Origin: JALYGY01 sp963800975
Lineage (GTDB): Bacteria; Actinomycetota; Rubrobacteria; Rubrobacterales; Rubrobacteraceae
Length of the DNA: 64,000 bases
Direction: 5' to 3'
NCBI GenBank assembly: GCA_963800975.1
Contig: CAWDDB010000013.1
Coordinates: forward strand, 62,001 to 126,000
In this document: in pieces, positions 7,701 to 15,422 of the stretch
Position numbering within the stretch: position 1 is the first letter of the stretch
Layout of the letters: the number at the start of each line of letters is the position of its first letter
Position numbers and translations under genes: made by a program
Notes under the pieces: generated by a model
The model's input: the letters and a program-made list of their open reading frames with translations, nothing else
Told to the model about the DNA's origin: nothing
Databases searched by the model: none

Positions 7701-8953
7701 GGAACGGTCGCCAGGCGCTCGCGGCCTTGCGGCCCCTGCGACACCGGGACTTCCGCCTGCTCTGGTCCGGTCTCGCGGTCTCGCTGGTCGGCAGCGGTCT
7801 GTGGCTTGTGGCGCTGGCCTGGCAGGTCATAGAGCTTGGCGGCGGGCCTGCCCAGCTCTCGCTGGTCACCGCCATCTACAGCGTGGGTCTGCTCGCGTTC
7901 GTGCTGGTCGGCGGGGTCGCGGCCGACCGGATGCCGCAGCGCGTCGTGATGCTCGCCTCGGACCTGCTACGCGCGGCCGTCCTCCTCGTCATCGGCGGGC
8001 TCTCGCTCTCGGGCCACCTGGAGATCTGGCACCTCGCCGTGGGTGGCCTGGTGATCGGGGCCGGCGAGGCGTTCTTTATACCCTCCTATACCGCGCTGCT
8101 GCCGCACCTGCTGCCAGAGGACGAGCTGCTCGCGGCGAACGGCCTGGAGGGCACGCTGCGGCCGCTGGCCCAGCAGGCGGCTGGCCCGGCGCTCGGCGGC
8201 GTCGCGGTCGCGGCGCTCTCGCCCGGGGTTGCGATCCTCGCCGGCGGCCTGACTTACGTGGTCTCAGCCTGCTGCCTGCTGGTCATGAAGGTGCGATCGG
8301 CGAAGGGCCCTAGCGCTCCCGGCGTCGTGGCGGTCCTCGTGGACCTGCGCGAGGGCTACCGCTACGTGCGCCGCACGAGCTGGTTGTGGGCCACGCTGCT
8401 TTTCGCGCTCGTGGCCGTGCTCTTCGTCATCGGTCCGCTGGAGGTGCTTCTACCCTTTGCGGTGCGCGACCGTCTCGGGGGAGGGGCAGGCGACTACGGC
8501 GTCGCGCTCGCTGCCTTCGGGGTGGGTGGGGCCGTCGGGGCGCTCGCTATCTCCTCGGGACGCCTCCCGCGCCGCTACCTGACGGTCATGCTCCTCATGT
8601 GGGGGTTCGGCGCCCTCCCGTTCGCCGTCGTCGGGCTGGCTGGCACACTTTGGTTGATGTGCCTGGCCCTTTTCGTCGTCGGCGCGGCCTTCTCGGCGGC
8701 GACCGTGATCTGGGGCACCCTGCTGCAGCGCAGGGTGCCCGACGGTCTGCGAGGCCGCGTCTCGAGCCTGGACTTCTTCGTATCCCTCGCGTTCATGCCG
8801 GTCTCGATGGCCATCGCCGGCCCGGCAGGCGCCGCCTTCGGGCTCACCGCCGTCTTCCTCGTAGCAGGCATAGCCCCGGTGTTCCTCGCCGCCGCGGCCA
8901 TCTTGCTCCCCAGGCTCGACCGCGACGAGCTCGCCCACCCACTCGACCGGTGA
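7694..8953 (+). CDS. MFS transporter (MFS_3/enterobactin-exporter-like)
   Basis: 419 residues with about twelve hydrophobic segments and the MFS_3 layout. It opens with LRPLRHRDFRLLWSGLAVSLVG, the usual start of this subfamily, which places GTG 7694 correctly. Motif A-like AADRMPQRVVMLASD follows TM2. A mid-region ANGLEGTLRPLAQQAAGPALGG matches the conserved TM5 block of EntS-type exporters. The likely role is proton-driven export of a small molecule or drug; the substrate cannot be read from sequence. It has no obvious partner gene. The upstream space holds a hairpin repeat, and a strong stem-loop begins within the stop codon. Confidence 0.82.
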   Translation: MLRNGRQALAALRPLRHRDFRLLWSGLAVSLVGSGLWLVALAWQVIELGGGPAQLSLVTAIYSVGLLAFVLVGGVAADRMPQRVVMLASDLLRAAVLLVIGGLSLSGHLEIWHLAVGGLVIGAGEAFFIPSYTALLPHLLPEDELLAANGLEGTLRPLAQQAAGPALGGVAVAALSPGVAILAGGLTYVVSACCLLVMKVRSAKGPSAPGVVAVLVDLREGYRYVRRTSWLWATLLFALVAVLFVIGPLEVLLPFAVRDRLGGGAGDYGVALAAFGVGGAVGALAISSGRLPRRYLTVMLLMWGFGALPFAVVGLAGTLWLMCLALFVVGAAFSAATVIWGTLLQRRVPDGLRGRVSSLDFFVSLAFMPVSMAIAGPAGAAFGLTAVFLVAGIAPVFLAAAAILLPRLDRDELAHPLDR

Positions 8954-8976
8954 CACGCCGCTTTCGCGGCGTGTCA
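8951..8976 (+). terminator. Strong hairpin at the end of the MFS gene
   Basis: Perfect 11-bp stem TGACACGCCGC/GCGGCGTGTCA with a TTTC loop, starting in the stop codon of the 7694-8953 gene. No T run follows. On the minus strand it is also the last unit of the inverted repeat array at 8951-9035, so it may be a repeat that serves as terminator. Confidence 0.5.
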
Positions 8977-9035
8977 GCACGCTCCGGCTGTCGCCTCCGC
9001 TTATCAGCCCGCCGCCCCCGGGGCGGCTCCTCAGC
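8951..9035 (-). repeat. GTGCTGA hairpin repeat array, inverted orientation
   Basis: Read on the minus strand it gives GCTGAGGAGCCGCCCC-GGGGCGGC, then GCTGATAAGCGGAGGC, then GAGCGTGCTGACACGCCGC with its hairpin. These are the same CTGA-AAGCG-stem parts as the plus-strand array that starts 26 bases away. A separate perfect 8-bp palindrome arm pair (GCCGCCCC/GGGGCGGC, 9011-9027) lies inside. The two arrays therefore face each other across 9036-9060. Confidence 0.6.
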
Positions 9036-9060
9036 TTTTTGGCTCGGGCAGAAGCCCTTT

Positions 9061-9200
9061 GCTGACAAGCGAGGCCAGCCGAAGCTGGCCGATGCGTGCT
9101 GAGAAGCGAGGGTCTGCGGAGCAGGCCCTAAGCGTGCTGACAAGCGGAAGCGGGCGCAGCCCGCTGCAGCGTGCTGACAAGGCGCGTTAGCGCCGTGCTG
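9061..9200 (+). repeat. GTGCTGA hairpin repeat array, four units
   Basis: Four successive units of about 30-40 bases. Each begins CTGA(C/G)AAG(C)G and encloses a short hairpin with different stem sequence: GGCCAGC/GCTGGCC, GGTCTGC/GCAGGCC, GCGGGC/GCCCGC and GGCGC/GCGCC. Stem changes are compensated on both arms, which shows the structure, not the letters, is kept. The consensus GCGTGCTGACAAGCG recurs. The last unit ends three bases before a TATAAT box that precedes the histidine kinase gene. Units differ too much and lack spacers of constant length, so this is not CRISPR. Confidence 0.75.
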
Positions 9201-9202
9201 CA

Positions 9203-9208
9203 TATAAT
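9203..9208 (+). promoter_or_regulatory. Candidate -10 box for the hybrid histidine kinase
   Basis: A perfect TATAAT in otherwise GC-rich DNA, 79 bases before the kinase GTG. The matching -35 position would fall inside the last repeat hairpin and is not a consensus TTGACA, so the promoter may depend on the repeat or on an activator. Confidence 0.4.
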
Positions 9209-9286
9209 GTGTGAGTCTTTGGGAGGCGTCTGCTGATACCTGGCGGCACAAGAAAGCCGGCCTCCGTCGAGGGTGGCGGGGGAGGG

Positions 9287-12200
9287 GTGTTCACGGGAGC
9301 GCGCGGGTGGCTTTACTACTTGTGCGCGGGCTTGGCTGCCGCGTTCACATACTTCTTGCTCTCTCCGCCGGCCGCCAGAAACGTCCTCTACGACCTGTTG
9401 GGGCTCTCGGCGTGCGTGGCGATCGTGGTTGGAACGCGCGTGCGTTCTCCGGTTTCCTACCTGTCCTGGTACCTGCTCGCTCTTGGCCTGCTTTCCTTTG
9501 TCATCGGCGACTCGATCTTTACCTTCCAGGAGAACGTCCTGGAAGTGGAGCCGCCTTCCCCTTCGGTAGCAGACGCCTTCTACCTGGCGGGCTACCCGCT
9601 CCTCGCCTGGGGTCTGACGCTAATGATGAGGAGGCATGCACCGGGCCGCGAATGGCTCAGCCTGATAGACGCTTTGATCGTCGCTACCGTGGCCGGAATG
9701 CTCTCCTGGGTGTTCCTCGTGGCGCCCTACGCTAGCGATCCGGATCTCTCGCTTCCCCAACGGGTGGTCTCGATGGCGTATCCGCTCGGAGACGTGCTGC
9801 TGGCCGTCGTCCTGGCGCGGCTGCTGTTCGTGCCTGGCAAGCGCTTGCTCTCCTACTACTTCCTCAGCCTCGGCGTGGCCCTCTTGATGCTGACAGATAC
9901 CGTCTACGCGGTGACCATAGTTGGCAGCTACCAGAGCGGTAGCCTGGCCGACCTGGGGTGGATGCTCTCCTACGTGCTTTTCGGGGCGGCCGGCCTTCAC
10001 CCATCTATGGGCAGCCCGATCGAGCCAGCCCCCATCCCGAAGGCGGCACTAACCTGGCGGCGTCTGGCTTTGCTCACCGGAACGTTGCTGCTGGCTCCGG
10101 GGGTACTGGCCGTCCAGGTGGCGACCGGGGGCCGCGTCGACGTGCCGGCGGCGGTCGTGGGCTCGGTCGTGCTGTTCTTGCTCGTGATGGTCCGCATGGC
10201 CGGCATGATCCGCGAGCGCGAGCTGGCCGAGGAGGTGCTCGACGAGACCGAAGAGAGGTTCCGAATGCTCGTCGAACGCACGCCCGCCATCGTGTACCTC
10301 GAGGACGTGGAGACCCAGGCCACCGTCTACGACAGTCCCCGGATAGAGGCCATGCTCGGCTACCCGGCCAACTACTACGAGGACGATCCCTGGTACTGGG
10401 AGAAGATACTCCACCCGGAAGACCGCGAGCGCGTGATGTCCGCGGAGAAGGGTGCCGCCGAACAGGAGCAGTTCGGCCTGGAGTACCGCGTCTACGCGAG
10501 CGACGGTCGGGTCGTGTGGGTGCGCGACGAGGCTACCCTGGTGCGCGGCGGTAGGGGAGAGCGTCCTTTGTGGCAAGGCGTCATCTCAGACATAACCGAG
10601 CGCAAACGCTACGAGGAGAAGCTCGAGGAGGCCAGGAAGGCCGCCGAGTCCGCCAACCACACGAAGAGCGCCTTCCTGGCCAACATGAGCCACGAGATAA
10701 GGACGCCCATGAACGGCGTCATCGGGATGACCGGGCTCCTGCTCGATACGGACCTGACCCCCGAGCAGCGCGAGTACGCCGAGACCGTACGCCTCTCGGG
10801 CGAGAACCTCCTGACCATCATAAACAACATCCTCGACTTCTCGAAGATCGAGGCCGGCAGGATGGAACTGGAGACCATAGAATTCGACCCGCGGAGCACG
10901 ATCGAGGAGGCCCTCAGTCTCTTCGCGGAGCAGGCCCAAGGCAAGGGTCTGGAGCTCGCCAACCTCATCGAGCCCGGCACACCCACGGCTTTGAAGGGCG
11001 ACCCCGGTCGCCTTACCCAGGTCCTGATCAACCTCCTGAGCAACGCCATCAAGTTCACCGAGAAGGGCGAGGTGGTGCTGCGAGGCTCCCTGGCGTCCGA
11101 GGACGAAGACATGGCGGTGTTGCGCTTCTCCGTCTCGGACACCGGTATCGGGATGACCGGGGAGCAGCGCTCGAGGCTCTTCGAGTCGTTCACGCAGGCT
11201 GACGCCTCGACGACGAGGCGCTACGGGGGGACGGGGCTAGGGCTAGCCATCTCCAAACAGCTGGTGGAGCTGATGGGCGGGCAGATTGGGGTGGAGAGCG
11301 AGCCCGGCGCCGGCAGCACCTTCTGGTTCACGACCAGGTTCCGGAAGGCCCCGCAAAAGGCGCGACCGGGACCGGGTGCCGGGGCCAACCTGCGCGGCCT
11401 CCGGGTGCTGGTGGTAGACGACAACGAGACCAGCCGAAACCTGGTGCACGAGCTGATCTCCTCGTGGGGCATGCGGGGACACACGGTTGGCAACGGACGC
11501 GAAGCTCTCGCGCGGCTTGGGGAAGCCGCCGCGACGCCGGAGCCGTACGGGCTGGTCATCATCGACACGCAAATGCCGGGGATGGACGGGCTCGAGCTTG
11601 TCCGGAGAATAAAGAACGACCCCAAGCTGACCTCGATCCGACTGGTGGCGCTGGCCTGTATCGGCGAACGCGAGGCCTCGGAACAGGCTGCGCAGGCGGG
11701 CGTAGACTCCTGCGTCACGAAGCCCGTCAGGCAGTCGCGCCTCTACGACGCCATAGCCAACGCGATGGGCATGCCGAAAGTGATCGCCCCTGAACCGCGA
11801 CCAACGGCGAGCCCGCGCGGGCAGGCGGAAGGCGCCCGCTCCCGGGCCCGCATCCTCGTCGCGGAGGACAACGCCATAAACCAGAAGGTCGCGGTCGGGA
11901 TGCTGCAAAGCCTGGGTTACCGGGCCGACGTCGCCGCGAACGGCCTCGAAGCCCTCGAGGCGCTCTCGCGCATTCCTTACGCGGCGGTGCTGATGGACGT
12001 CCAGATGCCCGAGCTGGACGGGTACGAGACCACCAGGACGATCCGCGCGCGTGAGGGCGGCGCGACGCGCCACACCCCGATCATCGCGATGACCGCCAAC
12101 GCCATGCCGGGGGACAGGGAGCAGGCCCTGGGGTCTGGGATGGACGACCACATCACCAAACCCGTCGTGGCCGGGGAGCTCGAGGCCGTGTTGGCCAGGT

Positions 12201-12634
12201 GGATCGGGGCGGGGGCAAACGCGCCGGAAGATGTTCTGGGCGGCGGTTCCCGTCTCGCGAATCCTCCCGAATATTCCGAGCCATCTCTGGACCTCAACGT
12301 GCTGGAGGATCTGCGGAGGCTCGGCGGGTCGGAGTTGTTGTCCGAGCTCTTGGACACGTACGCGAGGGATGGATCCACCCGACTGGCCCAGCTTGCGAGA
12401 GACCTGGATGCGGGCGACGCTGCCCTTGTGGCGCGAACGGCGCACGCCCTGAGAGGGAGCAGCAGCAGCATCGGCGCCGCGCGCATGGCCGAGCTGTGCG
12501 CGCAGATAGAGGACGCGGGCGCTTCGAACAACCTGAGGCCCGTCCCGGATCTGCTGCGGCGGCTGGAATCGGAGTTCGAGAGAGTCCGCATGGACCTGAC
12601 CAGAAAGGTATCGGAGGAGAAAGGCAGCAGGTAG
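9287..12634 (+). CDS. Hybrid sensor histidine kinase: membrane sensor, PAS, kinase, two receivers, HPt
   Basis: 1115-residue all-in-one phosphorelay protein. About nine hydrophobic segments fill residues 1-300, then a PAS domain (about 325-440). The HisKA box has His469 in NMSHEIRTPMNG. An ATPase domain carries N box LLSNAIKF, DTGIGM and GGTGLGLAI. Receiver 1 has Asp760 (IIDTQMPGMDG), receiver 2 has Asp904 (LMDVQMPELDG), and a C-terminal HPt has His1053 (TAHALRGSS). All phosphoacceptors are intact, so a His-Asp-His relay is possible inside one protein. GTG 9287 follows GGGGAGGGG. No response regulator gene is adjacent, so the output partner is elsewhere. It lies directly downstream of the hairpin array. 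Confidence 0.92.
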   Translation: MFTGARGWLYYLCAGLAAAFTYFLLSPPAARNVLYDLLGLSACVAIVVGTRVRSPVSYLSWYLLALGLLSFVIGDSIFTFQENVLEVEPPSPSVADAFYLAGYPLLAWGLTLMMRRHAPGREWLSLIDALIVATVAGMLSWVFLVAPYASDPDLSLPQRVVSMAYPLGDVLLAVVLARLLFVPGKRLLSYYFLSLGVALLMLTDTVYAVTIVGSYQSGSLADLGWMLSYVLFGAAGLHPSMGSPIEPAPIPKAALTWRRLALLTGTLLLAPGVLAVQVATGGRVDVPAAVVGSVVLFLLVMVRMAGMIRERELAEEVLDETEERFRMLVERTPAIVYLEDVETQATVYDSPRIEAMLGYPANYYEDDPWYWEKILHPEDRERVMSAEKGAAEQEQFGLEYRVYASDGRVVWVRDEATLVRGGRGERPLWQGVISDITERKRYEEKLEEARKAAESANHTKSAFLANMSHEIRTPMNGVIGMTGLLLDTDLTPEQREYAETVRLSGENLLTIINNILDFSKIEAGRMELETIEFDPRSTIEEALSLFAEQAQGKGLELANLIEPGTPTALKGDPGRLTQVLINLLSNAIKFTEKGEVVLRGSLASEDEDMAVLRFSVSDTGIGMTGEQRSRLFESFTQADASTTRRYGGTGLGLAISKQLVELMGGQIGVESEPGAGSTFWFTTRFRKAPQKARPGPGAGANLRGLRVLVVDDNETSRNLVHELISSWGMRGHTVGNGREALARLGEAAATPEPYGLVIIDTQMPGMDGLELVRRIKNDPKLTSIRLVALACIGEREASEQAAQAGVDSCVTKPVRQSRLYDAIANAMGMPKVIAPEPRPTASPRGQAEGARSRARILVAEDNAINQKVAVGMLQSLGYRADVAANGLEALEALSRIPYAAVLMDVQMPELDGYETTRTIRAREGGATRHTPIIAMTANAMPGDREQALGSGMDDHITKPVVAGELEAVLARWIGAGANAPEDVLGGGSRLANPPEYSEPSLDLNVLEDLRRLGGSELLSELLDTYARDGSTRLAQLARDLDAGDAALVARTAHALRGSSSSIGAARMAELCAQIEDAGASNNLRPVPDLLRRLESEFERVRMDLTRKVSEEKGSR

Positions 12635-12710
12635 GGCTAGCAGAACGAACTAGGGTTGCGCTCCGGCGATCTGCTCCGATGCCTCGCTCCGAGGCAGTGC
12701 TCTCCGGTCT

Positions 12711-12902
12711 CTACCGCCGGCGCTGCGCGATCAGGTCCCGCCTCCAGACCCCGTCCTCCCGGTCGGCAAGCGTGAGGCGCTTCCCGCATTCACACTCGAA
12801 GACCGTGCGGGCCGAGTGCCAGACCGACGCGGGACCCCCGAGCACCACCTTCTCGCCGCACTCTTCGCAGACAAGGACCACGCGCCTCGGCGTGCCGATC
12901 AT
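12711..12902 (-). CDS. Small zinc-ribbon-like protein, function unknown
   Basis: 63 residues from ATG 12902, which has a strong GGAGGGGG ribosome site five bases upstream. The longer open frame 5' of it lacks such a signal. It carries CEEC and CEC pairs (VLVCEECGEKVVL and FECECGKRLTL) spaced about 22 residues apart, the layout of a four-cysteine zinc ribbon, with a basic tail LIAQRRR. Similar short proteins occur in other high-GC Gram-positives as uncharacterised ORFs. I know no function and infer only metal binding and perhaps nucleic-acid contact. It stands alone, convergent with the histidine kinase gene. Confidence 0.65.
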   Translation of the reverse strand: MIGTPRRVVLVCEECGEKVVLGGPASVWHSARTVFECECGKRLTLADREDGVWRRDLIAQRRR

Positions 12903-13052
12903 GTCTACCCCCTCCGGCTCTCTGTTCCTTCCTGGGGTGTAGGCTCTCGCATCTGCGCGGTCTCCACAAGGTGAACCTGCCTGCACCTCGCGCGATCTGT
13001 GCTTCACCCACAGGTGCATTGACCTGTTGTCGAGGTTTAATGTTTTGCGGTG

Positions 13053-13844
13053 TCATTCGCGGCGTTCACCCAGGGTCTCTTTGAGCTCGTCGATCTGGCG
13101 CGACATCTCGCCGAGCTTCCGCATCATCTCGGCCTCGCTGGGCGTGGGGCGTGGGGGCGGCCCTCCTGTTCCGTTGTGCAGGAACCGTTGGGCCAGGGCA
13201 CCGGTCAGCAGCGCGACGAAGCCTATGCCGGTGACCATTACGACGGTTGCGACTATCTTCCCCAGGACCGTCGTTGGGTAGATATCACCGTAGGCAACGG
13301 TGGTCACGGTCTCCGTGGCCCACCACAGCCCGTCCCAGGTGCTCAGCTGCTGCGCCGGCTCGACCGCGACAAAGACGACCCCGCCACCTACCACGATGGT
13401 GAAGACGAGCAAAGCAGCGTAGCGCAGGCCCTCCAGAGAGAAGAGGCCGCGCATCCGATTGGCCACCACCAGGAGCCAGGCCAGCCTCACGAGCGGCAGC
13501 AAACGCGCGAGCTTCAACGTTACGGGGAGGAAGGGGGGGGTAAGCACCACTATTAGCAGGTCAAGGGGATTTTCGAGCAACCAGCGGCGCCGATTCGGGA
13601 CCACGGCGAGCGAGACGACCAGGTTGACGGCGAACACGCCCCAGATGGCCCAGTCCAGAGCATCGGCCAGCGGCCCCCAAAAGTCGTTGAGGTCCGACTC
13701 CTGCACCACTATCACCGGGATCGCCAGCAGCGCCGCGACGATCAGCGGCCAGCGGAACCAACGCGCGACCCGGTCAACGCGCGAGGTCGCTTCTGATTCG
13801 TCCGTCTGGCTGCCTTCCCCTGGACCCCCACCCCTCGTTCGCAT
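13053..13844 (-). CDS. Potassium-channel-like voltage-gated ion channel
   Basis: 263-residue membrane protein with an apparent six-segment layout. The first four hydrophobic segments include a basic LARLLPLVRLAWLLVVANRMRG helix-like region resembling S4. A pore loop follows with T182-V-A-Y-G-D187 as the selectivity filter, then a last TM helix and a C-terminal coiled-coil stretch (EAEMMRKLGEMSRQIDELKE). Canonical K+ filters are TVGYGD, so Ala replaces the first Gly. The start is ATG 13844 with AAGGAGG upstream. An open frame extends 240 codons further 5' but has no homology or start signal. It probably forms a tetrameric cation channel. Confidence 0.83.
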   Translation of the reverse strand: MRTRGGGPGEGSQTDESEATSRVDRVARWFRWPLIVAALLAIPVIVVQESDLNDFWGPLADALDWAIWGVFAVNLVVSLAVVPNRRRWLLENPLDLLIVVLTPPFLPVTLKLARLLPLVRLAWLLVVANRMRGLFSLEGLRYAALLVFTIVVGGGVVFVAVEPAQQLSTWDGLWWATETVTTVAYGDIYPTTVLGKIVATVVMVTGIGFVALLTGALAQRFLHNGTGGPPPRPTPSEAEMMRKLGEMSRQIDELKETLGERRE

Positions 13845-14159
13845 ACCAAACGCCTCCTTTTTCCGAACCTCGCCGTAGTCGGTCCTGGCCGCGTCCTGCG
13901 CGCCGGCCTTCCACCAAGATACCGGAGAAGGCCGCGCTACGAACAGCAGGGACGGCGAGTCCCGGGTGTCGCGCGCGACTCTTCCCCGGCAACAACGTGC
14001 GATAACGGATCCGAGAAGAGTCGTGGCTCTGGTTTGTTGCCAACCCGAAGGATAGTCAGGACAGCAAGCAAAATGACACGATCTCGGGCGGCACGGGTAT
14101 GCGGGCTCTCGCTCGTCCCCGGCGGGACATTTGCGAGGCGGCGGGGTAATGTAGGGGAC
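13845..14159. other. Intergenic space between divergent channel and MFS genes
   Basis: 315 bases. Apart from the channel gene's ribosome site at its left end, I see no gene, no convincing promoter pair and no stable repeat. Both divergent genes must be transcribed from here. Confidence 0.5.
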
Positions 14160-15341
14160 GTGCTGAAGACCTACCGTTCTCTGCTCTCCAACCCCCACGC
14201 CCGCGCGTTCGTGGTGGCCGGCTTCGTGGCCCGGCTCTCCATCTCCATGCGAGCACTTGGCTGCGTACTGATGGTCTCCGAGCTCACCGGATCCTACGGC
14301 CTCGCGGGCGCCGTCGCCGCGGCGGCCCTGCTGGCCGAGGCGGTGGCCGCCCCCAGGCTCGGGAGGGCGGTCGACCGCTACGGACAGCGACCGGTGCTGC
14401 TTGCGTCCCTCGCGGTGCACGCCGGCGGGACGCTGGCCCTGGTGATCTCGGCTCAGCTCTCCGCGCCGGCGTGGGCGCTGTTCGCCACGGCGGCGCTCTC
14501 CGGCGCGGCGGCGCTGCCGGTGGGGTCGCTCGTGCGCGCCCGGTGGTCCGCCCTCGTCGGGCACCCGCGAGCGCTGGAGGCGGCGTTCGCGCTCGAGTCC
14601 ACGATCGACGAGCTGGTCTTCGTGCTCGGGCCCGTGCTCGTTACCGCCCTGGCGCTCGGCGTGGCGCCTGGCGCGGGGCTGCTGGGCGCGCTCCTCCTTA
14701 CCGTCGTCGGTTCGCTCGTGCTGGCCCTGCAGCGGCGCACCGAGCCTGCCCCCTCGGGCTCGCGTGACCGGTCGTATGCGCCCGCCATCAGGACGGCGGG
14801 GCTGCGGGTACTGGTCGCAACCTTCGTCGCGACGGGCGCCATCTTCGGCGTTCTGGACGTGGCGATGGTCGCGTTCGCCGGTCAGGCCGGGGCCTCCGCC
14901 GCGGCCGGTCCCCTGCTGGCGCTCGTCGCCGCGGGTAGCCTCGTGGCCGGGATAGCGTACGGCGCGCGCAGCTGGCGTTGGTCGCTGGACAGGCGTTTCG
15001 TGGCCTCCGTGGTCGTGCTGTGGGCCGGCACGCTCCCGCTGGTACTGGCGCCAAACATCGCCCTCATGGCGCCAGCCGCCGCCCTGGCGGGTGTGGCCAT
15101 AGCCCCCACGCTCATCGCGGGCTTCACCCTGGTCCAGAAGCTGGTCCCTTCCGAGGCGCTAACGGAGGGCCTGAACTGGACGATCACGGCCCTCGGCGTC
15201 GGCGCGGCGGTCGGGGCCTGGACGGCCGGGCTTATAGCCGATAGCGCGGGCGGCAGCTCCGCGTTCCTCGTCGCGGTGGCCGCCGGCGCCGTCGCCTCGC
15301 TCGTGGCCGCGCGCGGCCGCGGCAGCCTGCGCCCCGGCTGA
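14160..15341 (+). CDS. MFS transporter
   Basis: 393 residues and about twelve hydrophobic segments, with the internal symmetry of MFS proteins. It opens LKTYRSLLSNPHARAFVVAG, the usual short cytoplasmic start. APRLGRAVDRYGQRPVLLAS is motif A in the TM2-3 loop. The second half repeats the layout after a charged linker (RRTEPAPSGSRDRS). GTG 14160 follows AGGGGA and removes 42 codons of unlikely upstream frame. The substrate is unknown; the family includes drug and sugar exporters. It is followed by a strong shared terminator and faces the M28 peptidase gene. Confidence 0.8.
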   Translation: MLKTYRSLLSNPHARAFVVAGFVARLSISMRALGCVLMVSELTGSYGLAGAVAAAALLAEAVAAPRLGRAVDRYGQRPVLLASLAVHAGGTLALVISAQLSAPAWALFATAALSGAAALPVGSLVRARWSALVGHPRALEAAFALESTIDELVFVLGPVLVTALALGVAPGAGLLGALLLTVVGSLVLALQRRTEPAPSGSRDRSYAPAIRTAGLRVLVATFVATGAIFGVLDVAMVAFAGQAGASAAAGPLLALVAAGSLVAGIAYGARSWRWSLDRRFVASVVVLWAGTLPLVLAPNIALMAPAAALAGVAIAPTLIAGFTLVQKLVPSEALTEGLNWTITALGVGAAVGAWTAGLIADSAGGSSAFLVAVAAGAVASLVAARGRGSLRPG

Positions 15342-15368
15342 GCGTCGGGACGGCTGGCACACAGAAGT

Positions 15369-15395
15369 GGGGAGCGGCCACGAAGGCCGCTCCCC
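15369..15395. terminator. Bidirectional terminator hairpin between MFS and M28 peptidase genes
   Basis: Perfect 11-bp stem GGGGAGCGGCC/GGCCGCTCCCC with an ACGAA loop, lying between two converging genes. It is followed by GGAAAA on the plus side, so a clean T run is missing, but position and stability make termination likely in both directions. Confidence 0.65.
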
Positions 15396-15422
15396 GGAAA
15401 AGATCCTGAATAACCTCCCGAC

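Noticed and set aside
8386..9102. 238-residue plus-strand frame across the MFS end and repeat
   Set aside because: It overlaps the MFS gene in another frame and runs through hairpin repeats; composition is Arg/Ala-rich shadow.
9061..9200. CRISPR array
   Set aside because: The repeated phrase is short, varies, and each interval is itself a hairpin rather than a unique spacer of fixed length. No cas gene is near.
13845..14564. 240-codon N-terminal extension of the channel gene
   Set aside because: No homology, low-complexity Arg/Gly content, and a strong ribosome site at the internal ATG 13844; it also crosses the opposite-strand MFS gene.
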